This document shows positions 32,986-41,965 of a stretch of DNA of 46,681 nt, in pieces. Each line of letters opens with the position of its first letter. Within the stretch, counting starts at the first letter, position 1. Below the pieces are notes generated by a model. That model ran no database searches, was not told the DNA's origin, and saw only the letters and a program-made list of their open reading frames with translations. Both the position numbers and the translations under genes were made by a program. The DNA is from Oscillospiraceae bacterium (GTDB taxonomy: Bacteria > Bacillota > Clostridia > Oscillospirales > Oscillospiraceae). Location: assembly GCA_015068135.1 (NCBI GenBank), contig SVLB01000020.1:1-46681 (forward strand), written 5' to 3'.

Positions 32986-34857
32986 TTGACTAAGCGTAAA
33001 AATTTTGCAGGGATCCTCTATCTTTTGCTGCTGATCCTGCTGGCGGCATGGATGTTTGGCCTTTTTGACACTCCGGATGATGGCCTGACCTATTCCGATG
33101 TGGTGGCCCTGATCGAAACGGAGCAGGTGGAGAGCTTTGTGCTGGAGGGAGACACCCTGACCCTAAACCTTCGGAAAAAGCATCCCCAGCTGGAAAAGAC
33201 CAAGCTGACAGCTACCATTGCCTACCCGGAGTCCTTTATGGAGGAGATCCGGGATACGGTTCGGGCGCAAAAAGAGGCTGGCACCCTGAAGGACTACCAA
33301 TATCTGCCTAAGGAAGAGGTCTCTCCCTATTCCTATGTCCTGCCCATTATCCTGGCAGGACTGGTGCTGATCGTGGTTTGGGTCATTTTGGCAGGTCGGG
33401 CAAACCGGGGCAATCCCATGGCGGATTTCGGCAAGGCCCGTACCATCCAGGGTCAGCCCGGGAAAAAGGTCACCTTCGAGCAGGTGGCGGGCATGGACGA
33501 GGAGAAGGAAGAGCTTTGTGAAGTGGTGGATTTCCTCCGTTCTCCGGAAAAATACACCAAAATGGGTGCCAAAATTCCCCACGGCATTTTGCTTGCCGGC
33601 CCTCCCGGTACCGGTAAGACCCTCCTTGCCAAAGCCGTGGCGGGGGAGGCGGATGTGCAGTTTTTGTCCATTTCCGGCTCCGATTTTATGGAGATGTACG
33701 TTGGCGTAGGCGCCAGCCGAGTCAGGGACCTCTTTACCCAGGCAAAACGGGTAGCGCCTTCCATTATCTTTATCGATGAGATCGACGCGGTGGGCCGTAA
33801 GCGCGGCTCCGGTATGGGCGGCGGTCACGACGAACGGGAACAGACCCTAAACCAGCTTTTGGTGGAAATGGACGGCTTCAACCGCAGTGAGGGGGTCATC
33901 GTCCTGGCCGCAACCAACCGCCCCGATATTTTGGATCCGGCATTGCTCCGTCCCGGTCGCTTTGATCGGCAGATCCATGTGAACCGCCCGGATGTGAAGG
34001 GCCGTCATGAGATCCTTTTGGTCCATGCCAAGGATAAGAGCCTGGACGAAACCGTGGACCTGAAGACTGTCGCCAAGGCAACCAGCGGCTTTACCGGTGC
34101 GGATCTGAGCAATCTTCTCAATGAGGCGGCGATCCTGGCGGCCCGGAAGAACTGCCCGGCACTGAGCATGAAGGACCTGGACGAAGCTATGATGAAGATC
34201 ATGGCAGGCCCTGAAAAGCGGAGCCGTGTCAAGTCCCGTCGGGATCTGAAGACCACCGCCATCCACGAGGCCGGTCATGCCGTTGCCATGTACTGCCTTC
34301 CCACCCAGGAGGAGGTTCGTCATATTACCATCATCCCCAGAGGCAGAAGCCTGGGTGCTACCTGGCATATGCCCAAGGATGACTCCACCAACCTGACCCG
34401 TAACGAAATGTACGAGGAGATCGTGAGCTTGTTGGGCGGCCGTGTGGCAGAGGCACTGTATATCGGAGATATCTCCGTGGGCGCTTCCAACGATATCGAC
34501 CGGGCGACGGCCCTGGCAAGGGACATGGTGGCCCGGTACGGTATGTGTGAGAGCCTGGGCACGGTGTCCTATATCAGCGATGATGAGATCTTCGTGGGCC
34601 GTGATTTTGAAAAGACCAAGGGCTACTCCGAAAAGGTGGCAGGTACCATCGACGACGAGGTGAAGGCCCTTATTGACAAGGCCTATGACCACTGCCGCAC
34701 CATCCTCACAGAAAACAATGAGAAGATGAAGCAGGTGGTGACCTTCCTTTTGGAGCATGAATCCATGTCCGGCAAGCAGTTTGCCCAGTGCATGGAGGGC
34801 CAGCCCATTGAGGAGGCTTCCGAGATCGTCATGTTTGACAGCGAGGAAACAGAATAA
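32986..34857 (+). CDS. ftsH: ATP-dependent zinc metalloprotease FtsH
   Basis: 623 residues. A membrane-bound hexameric AAA+ protease that removes misfolded membrane proteins and regulators. Spans at about 7-25 and 113-133 enclose the external domain; Walker A GPPGTGKT lies near 205, Walker [10 protein letters not shown] and the second region of homology [19 protein letters not shown] follow, and the zinc site is HEAGH at 427-431. The start is TTG with AAGGAG nine bases upstream. A terminator follows. Confidence 0.96.
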   Translation: MTKRKNFAGILYLLLLILLAAWMFGLFDTPDDGLTYSDVVALIETEQVESFVLEGDTLTLNLRKKHPQLEKTKLTATIAYPESFMEEIRDTVRAQKEAGTLKDYQYLPKEEVSPYSYVLPIILAGLVLIVVWVILAGRANRGNPMADFGKARTIQGQPGKKVTFEQVAGMDEEKEELCEVVDFLRSPEKYTKMGAKIPHGILLAGPPGTGKTLLAKAVAGEADVQFLSISGSDFMEMYVGVGASRVRDLFTQAKRVAPSIIFIDEIDAVGRKRGSGMGGGHDEREQTLNQLLVEMDGFNRSEGVIVLAATNRPDILDPALLRPGRFDRQIHVNRPDVKGRHEILLVHAKDKSLDETVDLKTVAKATSGFTGADLSNLLNEAAILAARKNCPALSMKDLDEAMMKIMAGPEKRSRVKSRRDLKTTAIHEAGHAVAMYCLPTQEEVRHITIIPRGRSLGATWHMPKDDSTNLTRNEMYEEIVSLLGGRVAEALYIGDISVGASNDIDRATALARDMVARYGMCESLGTVSYISDDEIFVGRDFEKTKGYSEKVAGTIDDEVKALIDKAYDHCRTILTENNEKMKQVVTFLLEHESMSGKQFAQCMEGQPIEEASEIVMFDSEETE

Positions 34858-34861
34858 ATTT

Positions 34862-34893
34862 CAGGGGGCTGTATTGCAACAGCCCCCTGTATT
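34862..34893. terminator. Terminator between ftsH and the LysR gene
   Basis: An 11-bp perfect stem (34862-34872 with 34879-34889). It lies between convergent genes. T-runs are weak on both sides. Confidence 0.65.
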
Positions 34894-34894
34894 G

Positions 34895-35836
34895 CTACCC
34901 TTCCAAATTGCCCAAAGTCTCAATAAACGCAGACATGGCCCGGGAATAATAGCGGTTGCGCTTATAGGAAACGTAAATATCCCGCTGGGTGTGAGGACCG
35001 GAAAGGGGATAGAAGCGGATATCCTTCCCGTCCTCCCCGATGCCGCGGATCAGAGTGTCACTGACGATGGAAGCGGCGGCACCGGTCTGAATATAGGCAT
35101 ATAAGGTGGTGAGCCGATCCATTTCAAAAAGCACTTGGGGATGAAATCCGGCACTATGAAAAATGGCATCGGTTTGCTTGCGGGTGTCGTTGTCCCGGTT
35201 CATGAGAATAAAGGGGACTTTGGAAAACGCCGAAAGGGGCACAGAGCCGGCCTGACTGGTGTGACCGGCCAGGATATCCTCCCGGGTCATGGCGTATTTG
35301 GAAACTACCTGATTCTCGGAGAAAGCAGCGGGGACTGCCAGCACCAGATGCTCCGTGGTGAGAAGCCGTTTTTCAAATAACTCCCGGGGCAAAACGCGAT
35401 TGTCAATAACGATGTCCAACTGACCGGCGGTAATGAGATTTTGCAGGGTAGTGGAGTTGGCATCCACCAGGGACAGCCGGATCCCGGGGAATTTCCGGGC
35501 AAATTTTGCAATATACCCGGGAAGGACCAAAGAGGACAGCAGCTGATTGCTTCCGATGGCCAAAGTACCTGCCTGCAGGGCATTGACCGAGTCCAAATAG
35601 TTCAAAAAGCCGGTTTCTGTTTGGCGGATCGCCTCTACCGCTGTAATATACTCCCGCCCGGCCTCTGTCAGACCGATGGGCTTGGTGGTTCGGTCAAACA
35701 GGGGACAGCCGATCCGCTCTTCCAGCTTTTTAACGATCAGGCTCAAAGAAGGCTGGGCGATAAAAAGCTTTTGAGCGGCTTTGGAAAAACTCCGCTCCTG
35801 ATACACCGCATAAATCAGGTCCTTGTGGGTAAACAT
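34895..35836 (-). CDS. LysR-family transcriptional regulator
   Basis: 313 residues. The N-terminal winged helix (about 5-60: SFSKAAQKLFIAQPSLSLIVKKLEE in two helices, then CPLFDRT) is followed by the periplasmic-binding-protein-like sensor domain. ATG at 35836 has AGGAGGG upstream; the open frame further out has no ribosome site. It is divergent from the aspartase gene with an A+T-rich dyad between them, so the likely target is that gene and the effector a C4 or amino acid. The effector is not visible in the sequence. Confidence 0.92.
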   Translation of the reverse strand: MFTHKDLIYAVYQERSFSKAAQKLFIAQPSLSLIVKKLEERIGCPLFDRTTKPIGLTEAGREYITAVEAIRQTETGFLNYLDSVNALQAGTLAIGSNQLLSSLVLPGYIAKFARKFPGIRLSLVDANSTTLQNLITAGQLDIVIDNRVLPRELFEKRLLTTEHLVLAVPAAFSENQVVSKYAMTREDILAGHTSQAGSVPLSAFSKVPFILMNRDNDTRKQTDAIFHSAGFHPQVLFEMDRLTTLYAYIQTGAAASIVSDTLIRGIGEDGKDIRFYPLSGPHTQRDIYVSYKRNRYYSRAMSAFIETLGNLEG

Positions 35837-35851
35837 AGGCACCCTCCTAAG

Positions 35852-35881
35852 TATAATATTAACATTATAAACAATATTATA
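35852..35881. promoter_or_regulatory. Inverted repeat, candidate LysR operator
   Basis: Perfect 9-bp arms TATAATATT (35852-35860) and AATATTATA (35873-35881) with a 12-base spacer, between the divergent LysR and aspA genes and 10 bases from the aspA -35 box. The low complexity of the arms weakens the case. Confidence 0.45.
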
Positions 35882-35891
35882 ATATATGTAT

Positions 35892-35920
35892 TTGATTATA
35901 CTGTCAATGGGTATTATACT
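35892..35920 (+). promoter_or_regulatory. Promoter of aspA
   Basis: TTGATT (35892-35897), 17-bp spacer, TATACT (35915-35920), 40 bases before the ATG. Confidence 0.65.
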
Positions 35921-35960
35921 CCCTGTAGATACAAAAACTGTAAGAAATGGGGAGACAATC

Positions 35961-37358
35961 ATGGATACACGTCAGGAAAAGGACTCGATCGGCACCAAAT
36001 CGGTACCTGCTCAGGCATATTACGGTGTGCAGTCTCTGCGCGCCATGGAGAATTTTACCATTACCGGACTGCCTCTGCGCCGGGAGATGATCCACGCATT
36101 GGCAGTGCTGAAGAAGGCCTGCGCCATGGCAAACCGGGAGGCAGGTACTTTGGCACCTGCGGTAGCCGATGCCATCGAGGCGGCTTGTGATGAGATCGCT
36201 GCCGGAAATTATCACGACCAGTTTATTGTGGATGCCATCCAGGGCGGTGCGGGAACATCCATGAACATGAACGCCAACGAGGTCATTGCCAATATTGCCA
36301 TCCGGAAGCTGGGCGGCTTTTTGGGCGATTACACCCTGGTACATCCCAATGACCATGTCAACTGCGGACAGTCCACCAATGATATCGTTCCCACAGCCGG
36401 CAAGATGACGACCCTGGTTCTCCTGCAGAGCCTTTTGACCCGGCTGAAAGCCCTGCAGGCCTCCTTTGCGCATAAGGCAGAGGAATTTGACAGCATTATT
36501 AAAATGGGCCGTACCCAGCTGCAGGATGCCGTTCCTGTGCGCCTGGGTCAGGAGTTTGGCGCCTACGCCACTGCGGTAAAGCGGAGCATTCGCAGACTGG
36601 AGGCTGTCCAGGCAGAAATGTACCCTGTAAATATCGGCGGCACGGCCATCGGTACGGGCATCAATGCTGACCGGCGGTACTATGACCGGGTCACTGCCAT
36701 TTTGGCAGAGCTGACGGGCTTCCCCTTCTGCCAGGCAGAGGATATGATCGACGGTACCCAGAATATCGACGGCTTTTCCGCTGTGTCCGGCGCAGTGAAG
36801 GAATGCGCCCTGGCCCTTTCCAAGATCGCCAATGACCTGCGCCTGATGTCCTCCGGCCCTAAGACCGGCTTCGGCGAGATCAACTTGCCTGCCCGTCAGA
36901 ACGGATCTTCCATTATGCCCGGTAAGGTCAATCCCGTGATCCCCGAGGTGGTCAATCAGGTCGCTTTCCGGATCGTGGGCAATGACGTGACCATATCCAT
37001 GGCGGTAGAGGCTGGACAGTTTGAGCTGAATGCCTTTGAGCCGGTGGTCTTTGAGGCGCTGTTCCAGTCCATCAAAATGCTGGACCGGGCAGTGGATACC
37101 TTTACGGTCAACTGTGTGGACGGCATTACCGCCAATGAGGAGCGCTGCAACGAACTGCTCAATGCCAGTGTAGGCATTGTTACCGCCCTGTGCCCCTATA
37201 TTGGCTATGCCCAGGCGGCGACCCTTGCCAAGGAGGCCCTGGCTAAGCGGATCCCCATCCGTACACTGCTCATGGAAAAGAACATTCTGACCGCCGAAGA
37301 AGCGGCAAGAGTGCTGGATGTCTACAGCATGACCCAACCCGGCGTGGCAGGCAAATGA
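35961..37358 (+). CDS. aspA: Aspartate ammonia-lyase (aspartase)
   Basis: 465 residues. It splits aspartate into fumarate and ammonia. The signature loop GSSIMPGKVNP lies near residue 315 with the catalytic Ser. Surrounding sequence (FGEINLPARQNGSS, IPEVVNQVAF) and the N-terminal GTKSVPAQAYYGVQ fit aspartase better than fumarase, but class II fumarase is the main alternative. GGGGAG precedes the ATG at 35961. It is divergent from a LysR gene and followed by an LDH/MDH-family gene, suggesting entry of aspartate into C4-acid metabolism. Confidence 0.85.
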   Translation: MDTRQEKDSIGTKSVPAQAYYGVQSLRAMENFTITGLPLRREMIHALAVLKKACAMANREAGTLAPAVADAIEAACDEIAAGNYHDQFIVDAIQGGAGTSMNMNANEVIANIAIRKLGGFLGDYTLVHPNDHVNCGQSTNDIVPTAGKMTTLVLLQSLLTRLKALQASFAHKAEEFDSIIKMGRTQLQDAVPVRLGQEFGAYATAVKRSIRRLEAVQAEMYPVNIGGTAIGTGINADRRYYDRVTAILAELTGFPFCQAEDMIDGTQNIDGFSAVSGAVKECALALSKIANDLRLMSSGPKTGFGEINLPARQNGSSIMPGKVNPVIPEVVNQVAFRIVGNDVTISMAVEAGQFELNAFEPVVFEALFQSIKMLDRAVDTFTVNCVDGITANEERCNELLNASVGIVTALCPYIGYAQAATLAKEALAKRIPIRTLLMEKNILTAEEAARVLDVYSMTQPGVAGK

Positions 37359-37419
37359 CATTGTGCAGAGTGTCGGATTTTCAGGGAAAAATCTGACCAT
37401 TTATGTCTAATATTTTTCG

Positions 37420-37448
37420 TTGACTTTCTCCTTTTTTATCGATACAAT
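37420..37448 (+). promoter_or_regulatory. Promoter of the LDH/MDH-family gene
   Basis: TTGACT (37420-37425), 17-bp spacer, TACAAT (37443-37448), so the gene can be expressed apart from aspA. Confidence 0.75.
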
Positions 37449-37492
37449 GGTAGCGATTGAGTCCCTTACATGGGGGAAAAGGAGAGAATACT

Positions 37493-38437
37493 ATGAGCAA
37501 AATCAGTGTGATCGGCGCCGGTAATGTGGGTGCCACCGTGGCAAATGATTTGATGATCCAGGGCCTTGCCTCTGAGATCGTTTTGGTGGATGTAAATATA
37601 AAGCGCGCAGAGGGCGAGGCACTGGACATTTACCAGGGCGCACCCTTCCATTCTCCTGCCATCGTTCGCTGCGGTGAGTATTGCGACACAAAGGATTCTG
37701 ACATTGTGATCATCACCTGCGGTGTCGCCAGAAAGCCCGGTATGAGCCGTTTGGATCTGGCGCAGACCAATGTGAATATCATTAAGAGCGTGGCAGTGGA
37801 GATGGCCAAGTATGCGCCCGGTGCGCTGTATATCATTGTATCCAATCCTGTGGATATCCTGACCTATGTGTTTACCAAGGTCTCCGGTATCCCTGAACGG
37901 CAGATCATCGGCTCCGGTACGATCCTCGATACCAGCCGTCTGCAGTCCGAACTTGCCAAGCGCTTCTATATCAGCCCCAAGAATGTCCATGCCCAGGTCT
38001 ACGGTGAGCATGGTGACAGCTCCTTTGTGCCCTGGTCCCTGGCACATATCGGCAATAACCGTTTGGAGAACTATAAGGAACAGTCTCCCGACTGCGACCG
38101 GATCGACTGGAACCAGGATTATGAGGAAGTAGAGGAATTCGTCAAGAAGTCCGGCAGCATTATCATCGAAAAGAAGGGCGCGACCTTCTTCGCGGTTGCC
38201 ATGTCTGTGTGTCAGATCGTGCGCTGCATTCTCCACGATGCCGGTACTGCCCTGACGGTTTCTTCTCTGATGCATGGGGAGTACGGCTTGGAGGATGTAT
38301 GCCTGTCTGTGCTGACCCTGGTGGACCGTAACGGTGTCCGGGGTAAGCTCACCACGCCTTTGACCGAGGAGGAAGTGGCAAAGCTGCACGCCAGTGCGGA
38401 CAAGCTTAAGAGCGTGATTGCTCAGCTTGAAATTTGA
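37493..38437 (+). CDS. L-lactate/malate dehydrogenase family enzyme
   Basis: 314 residues. NAD-dependent reduction of pyruvate or oxaloacetate. The fold is that of L-lactate dehydrogenase: GAGNVGAT at the N-terminus, catalytic Asp146/Arg149 (DTSR) and His173 in GEHGDS. The mobile loop, however, reads ARKPGMSR (79-86): the residue aligned with Gln102 of Bacillus LDH is Arg80, the residue that makes malate dehydrogenases prefer oxaloacetate. GEHGDS and the KKGAT segment are LDH-like, so the features are mixed. GGAGAG precedes the ATG at 37493. The 3' end overlaps the convergent gene by 32 bases. Confidence 0.85.
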   Translation: MSKISVIGAGNVGATVANDLMIQGLASEIVLVDVNIKRAEGEALDIYQGAPFHSPAIVRCGEYCDTKDSDIVIITCGVARKPGMSRLDLAQTNVNIIKSVAVEMAKYAPGALYIIVSNPVDILTYVFTKVSGIPERQIIGSGTILDTSRLQSELAKRFYISPKNVHAQVYGEHGDSSFVPWSLAHIGNNRLENYKEQSPDCDRIDWNQDYEEVEEFVKKSGSIIIEKKGATFFAVAMSVCQIVRCILHDAGTALTVSSLMHGEYGLEDVCLSVLTLVDRNGVRGKLTTPLTEEEVAKLHASADKLKSVIAQLEI

Positions 38438-39137
38438 TATTTCCCAACTCCTGATATAGCCCCACAGCGGCTTGAACGCCAAGGTGTTCAGCCTCCTGCA
38501 GGTGCGCGATCAAATCATCTTCTGTCCGGGTCATGGTGAAAACCATGGCCCGGTCTGTTTTTTGGATCGCATAATGGCAGTGCAGGGCTTTGTCAGCTAA
38601 GGGAAGACTTCCGGGAGGCGCAGAAAGGGTCTGCACCTGACAGCCATCCTTGGTTACCGTAAACTGCTGGGTGAGCATAGCGGCTTCCAGCCAAAGGGTT
38701 CGACCCTTCCAGGGGGCAAGATGGTCCTGCAGGGGCATATTCACCGGTGGCGGTGACAGAAAAACGATGCAATCCCGCTCGCGGGCATATTCTTCCGTAA
38801 CGGCAACGGGGCAGGGGAGTACCTGGGTCAAATGGTCAGTCAGTTCCTGCAATTCCGGGCAGTTTCGTGTTTGAAAATCTAAAAGGATTCCGTACAGGGA
38901 AAGATCCTGGGTGGCTGTCTGCAAAGCTTGGGCGATTCCCACCGGGTCATGACCGTGGATAGGTGTTCGGTCATTTAGGATCAGGATACTGCCTGGGGGA
39001 AGCTGTTCCGGCAAATTGGAAAGACCGGTAGCATACGGGGAGAAATGGCAGGCCATCCAGGCCATCCGCTCCGGCAGCTGATGGCAGCCCTTTACCTCAG
39101 CGGCAGTTAAGGCAAGATAACATTCCACAATAGACAA
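38406..39137 (-). CDS. Conserved-looking protein of unknown function
   Basis: 243 residues, no signal peptide or membrane span. The pattern of alternating strands and helices, with GSILILNDRTPIHGHDP followed by IAQAL and YGILLDFQ, hints at a barrel-type domain, but I cannot name a family. The codon pattern and divergent position from yqeG support it as real. The end overlaps the convergent LDH/MDH gene; no terminator separates them. Confidence 0.6.
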   Translation of the reverse strand: MSIVECYLALTAAEVKGCHQLPERMAWMACHFSPYATGLSNLPEQLPPGSILILNDRTPIHGHDPVGIAQALQTATQDLSLYGILLDFQTRNCPELQELTDHLTQVLPCPVAVTEEYARERDCIVFLSPPPVNMPLQDHLAPWKGRTLWLEAAMLTQQFTVTKDGCQVQTLSAPPGSLPLADKALHCHYAIQKTDRAMVFTMTRTEDDLIAHLQEAEHLGVQAAVGLYQELGNIKFQAEQSRS

Positions 39138-39159
39138 ATCCCCCTGACTGTGCTATAAT
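39131..39159 (+). promoter_or_regulatory. Promoter of yqeG
   Basis: TAGACA (39131-39136), 17-bp spacer, TATAAT (39154-39159); the -35 box overlaps the first codons of the divergent gene. Confidence 0.65.
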
Positions 39160-39192
39160 ACTACCAAAGTTTATGCGCCAAGGGGTGTATGT

Positions 39193-39696
39193 ATGAAGTT
39201 TTCTTTACTGCCCAAGCTAAGGGTGGAAAAACTCACGGATGTAACAGTGGAATTACTGCGCAAACGGGGTATCTCCCTGCTAATGCTGGATTTTGATAAT
39301 ACCATCGTGCCCTATACTACCAACGATCCTACAGATGAGATGGCCTGTTGGCTGCAGTCCATGCTATCTTCGTCTATACAGCTTTGCGTGGTGTCCAACA
39401 GCAAACGGGATCGGGTAAAGATATTCTGCGAAAAATACGGCCTGGATTGCATTACCCATGCCAAAAAGCCCTTTTCCCGGGGCATATCCCAATGCCTGGA
39501 AAAGTACGGGAAAAAACCTGCCCAATGCGCCATTGCCGGTGACCAGATCTTTACAGACACCCTGGGGGGAAACTGTGCCGGCTTGACCTCTATTTTGGTC
39601 AAGCCCATCCATAACCATACCATTTGGCTGAAGCTTCGCCATGTGGCGGAGCAGCCCTTTATATTTGCTTCAAGGAAAAGGAGACTGAAAAAATGA
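39193..39696 (+). CDS. yqeG: YqeG-family HAD phosphatase
   Basis: 167 residues. A IIIA-type HAD phosphatase: nucleophile motif MLDFDNTI (near 33-40), VVSNS as motif II and AIAGDQIFTD as the acidic motif. Substrate unknown; relatives include mitochondrial phosphatidylglycerophosphatase. The gene overlaps the next one (ATGA). Confidence 0.93.
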   Translation: MKFSLLPKLRVEKLTDVTVELLRKRGISLLMLDFDNTIVPYTTNDPTDEMACWLQSMLSSSIQLCVVSNSKRDRVKIFCEKYGLDCITHAKKPFSRGISQCLEKYGKKPAQCAIAGDQIFTDTLGGNCAGLTSILVKPIHNHTIWLKLRHVAEQPFIFASRKRRLKK

Positions 39697-40757
39697 AAAA
39701 CGTTGAAAAGCTTTTATCCGTCCTGGGTGGGGAGGCCGACGGCCTTCTGCTTACCAGCCGTTACAGCCGCTACTATGGTGCGCAGTTCGACATTGCCGAA
39801 GGCGTAGCAGTGGTTTCTGCCAAGGGCTGCCGCTATTTTACCGACAGCCGCTATATTGAATCCGCCCAAAAGGGGATCAACGGCTTCGAAGTGATCGAAA
39901 TGAGCCGCGCAAATCCCTTCTCCAAGCTGATCAACGAGGCCATCGCAGATTTTGGCATTACCGCTTTGGGCTTTGAGGAGGAGTATCTGACGGTTGCGGA
40001 GCTGCGCGCCTATGAAAGCAAGCTCAATGCCAAACTGGTGCCTATGAACGATGCCATCAACGGCTTCCGCTCGGTGAAGGAGGACTGGGAGATCGAGATC
40101 ATGCGCCAGGCCCAGGCCATCACCGACAAGGCTTTTTCTGAGGTCCTGGGGAAGATCAAAACCGGCATGACTGAAAAGCAGCTGCAGGCAGAGCTGATTT
40201 ACTGCCTGTATAAAAACGGTGCCGACGGTCTGGCCTTTGATCCCATTGTGGTGTCCGGCCCCAATACCAGTCTGCCTCACGGCGTAGCCGGTGACCGCGT
40301 GATCTGCGAGGGTGATTTCATCACCATGGACTTCGGTGCCGCCTATCGGGGCTACTGCTCGGATATGACCCGGACCGTGGCGGTAGGCTATGCCACCGAG
40401 GAAATGAAGACCGTTTACAACACGGTGCTGGCTGCACAGATGGCAGGTATCGCTGTATCCCGTGCAGGGGTCACCGGCAAAGAGGTGGATGCTGCCGCCC
40501 GCCAGGTGATCACCGATGCCGGCTACGGCGCATACTTCGGTCACGGCTACGGTCACAGCCTGGGTATGGAGGTCCACGAGCTGCCTTCCTGCAGCCCCGG
40601 TGGGGAAAAGACCATGCAGGTCAATGTCCTCAGCTCTGCCGAACCCGGCATCTATTTGCCCGGAAAATTCGGTGTCCGGATTGAAGATGTGGTGATTTTT
40701 AAGGAAGATGGCTGTGAAAACATTACCAAGAGCCCGAAAAATTTGATCATCGTGTAA
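39693..40757 (+). CDS. Xaa-Pro aminopeptidase family (M24B) protein
   Basis: 354 residues. A creatinase-like N-terminal domain (1-125) precedes the pita-bread metallopeptidase domain with the metal ligands in MDFGAAYRGYCSDMTRT, GHGYGHSLG, SAEPGIYLPG and RIEDVV. It probably removes N-terminal residues before proline. AAGGAG precedes ATG at 39693. A peptidase of this kind commonly stands before efp in Firmicutes, as here. Confidence 0.94.
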   Translation: MKNVEKLLSVLGGEADGLLLTSRYSRYYGAQFDIAEGVAVVSAKGCRYFTDSRYIESAQKGINGFEVIEMSRANPFSKLINEAIADFGITALGFEEEYLTVAELRAYESKLNAKLVPMNDAINGFRSVKEDWEIEIMRQAQAITDKAFSEVLGKIKTGMTEKQLQAELIYCLYKNGADGLAFDPIVVSGPNTSLPHGVAGDRVICEGDFITMDFGAAYRGYCSDMTRTVAVGYATEEMKTVYNTVLAAQMAGIAVSRAGVTGKEVDAAARQVITDAGYGAYFGHGYGHSLGMEVHELPSCSPGGEKTMQVNVLSSAEPGIYLPGKFGVRIEDVVIFKEDGCENITKSPKNLIIV

Positions 40758-40776
40758 AAAAGTGCAGATTCCCTCT

Positions 40777-40805
40777 TGCAATATGGGAGGATTTGGGGTA
40801 GAATA
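40777..40805 (+). promoter_or_regulatory. Promoter of efp
   Basis: TTGCAA (40777-40782), 17-bp spacer, TAGAAT (40800-40805), with a leader of about 50 bases. Confidence 0.65.
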
Positions 40806-40861
40806 TAACAGTCAAAAATATGTAAATTTGCCCCCAGGGGCATACACAGGAGGATAAAGAT

Positions 40862-41422
40862 ATGATTTCTGCAGGTGAATTCAGAAACGGCATTACCTTC
40901 GACATGGAAGGTAAGGTCATGCAGGTTGTGGAGTTCCAGCACGTTAAGCCCGGTAAGGGTGCCGCTTTCGTCCGTGTTAAGATGAAGGACGTTATCAACG
41001 GCGGCGTTACCGAAACCAGCTTCAACCCCACTGCCAAGTTCCCCACTGCTTATGTTGAGCGCAAGAAGATGGAGTACTCCTATAACGATGGCGAGCTGTA
41101 CTACTTCATGGACGGCGAGACCTACGATCTGGTGCCCATCGATGCTTCCGCTCTGGACGATTCCTTCAAGTTTGTTAAGGAAAATGACGTCTGCACCATT
41201 ATGAGCTACAAGGGCAAGGTCTTCGGTATCGAAGTTCCCAACTTTGTGGACCTGGTGGTCACCGCTACTGAGCCTGGCTTCGCCGGCAACACCGCTACCA
41301 ATACCCTGAAGCCCGCTACCCTGGAGACCGGTGCTGAGGTGAAGGTGCCTCTGTTCATCAACGAGGGCGACAAGATCCAGATCGATACCCGTACCGGTGA
41401 GTACCTGGGCCGTGCCAAGTAA
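40862..41422 (+). CDS. efp: Elongation factor P
   Basis: 186 residues. It relieves ribosome stalling at polyproline. Three beta domains are present; the loop HVKPGKGAAF carries Lys32, the residue that is modified in many bacteria. The C-terminal signature IDTRTGEYLGRAK is complete. AGGAGG lies upstream. Codon bias is strong, as expected for a translation factor. Confidence 0.97.
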   Translation: MISAGEFRNGITFDMEGKVMQVVEFQHVKPGKGAAFVRVKMKDVINGGVTETSFNPTAKFPTAYVERKKMEYSYNDGELYYFMDGETYDLVPIDASALDDSFKFVKENDVCTIMSYKGKVFGIEVPNFVDLVVTATEPGFAGNTATNTLKPATLETGAEVKVPLFINEGDKIQIDTRTGEYLGRAK

Positions 41423-41432
41423 GGAGTAAACT

Positions 41433-41903
41433 ATGACCATTTGTGAAAAGGCAGCCTATCTCAAGGGCCTCATGGACGGTCTGAACCTGGATACCGAGAA
41501 GGCCGAGGGCAAGATGATCAGCGCCATCGTGGATCTGCTGGGCGATGTGACCCGCAGACTCACCGATGTGGAGGAGACCACCATTGCCATCTCCGACGAG
41601 TTGGATGAGATCGAAGAAGACCTGGATGCCATTGAGGATTACATTCTTGATGAGGATGAGGACGAGGACGATTTCGACGACTTCCTGGACGATGAGGACG
41701 ACTTCGACGATGAGGATTACGATGACGAGGGCTTCGACTTCGGCGACGAGGATTCCATCATCTACGAGGTGGAGTGCGCTTGCGGCGAAGTGATCAACTT
41801 CGACGAGGAGACCCTGGAAAAGGGCTCTATGAAATGCCCCAAGTGCGGCGAGCTGCTGGAGTTCTCCGTGGAAGACGACGAAGAAGAGGAACTGCAGTTC
41901 TAA
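41433..41903 (+). CDS. Acidic zinc-ribbon protein (CD1247-N-like)
   Basis: 156 residues. The N-terminal 60 residues (EKAAYLKGLMDGLNLD...KMISAIVDLLGDVTRRL) form helices resembling the domain described from Clostridium proteins as CD1247-N. A very acidic middle (about 52-108, nearly all Asp/Glu with Phe and Tyr) follows, then a zinc-ribbon with CACGE and CPKCGE. It follows efp by 10 bases with its own ribosome site, so the two are cotranscribed. The role is unknown; the domain mix suggests protein or nucleic-acid contact. Confidence 0.8.
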   Translation: MTICEKAAYLKGLMDGLNLDTEKAEGKMISAIVDLLGDVTRRLTDVEETTIAISDELDEIEEDLDAIEDYILDEDEDEDDFDDFLDDEDDFDDEDYDDEGFDFGDEDSIIYEVECACGEVINFDEETLEKGSMKCPKCGELLEFSVEDDEEEELQF

Positions 41904-41915
41904 TTTCATAACACA

Positions 41916-41947
41916 AAAACGCTGGCTCGAAAGAGCCAGCGTTTTTT
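41916..41947. terminator. Bidirectional terminator between the zinc-ribbon gene and nrdD
   Basis: A 12-bp stem (41916-41927 with 41933-41944) with A's to the left and T's to the right, serving both convergent genes. Confidence 0.9.
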
Positions 41948-41965
41948 AGATATTAGATAATAGCA

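Noticed and set aside
35961..37358. Calling the lyase fumarase FumC
   Set aside because: The sequence around the signature loop fits aspartase better; fumarase is kept as an alternative in the annotation.
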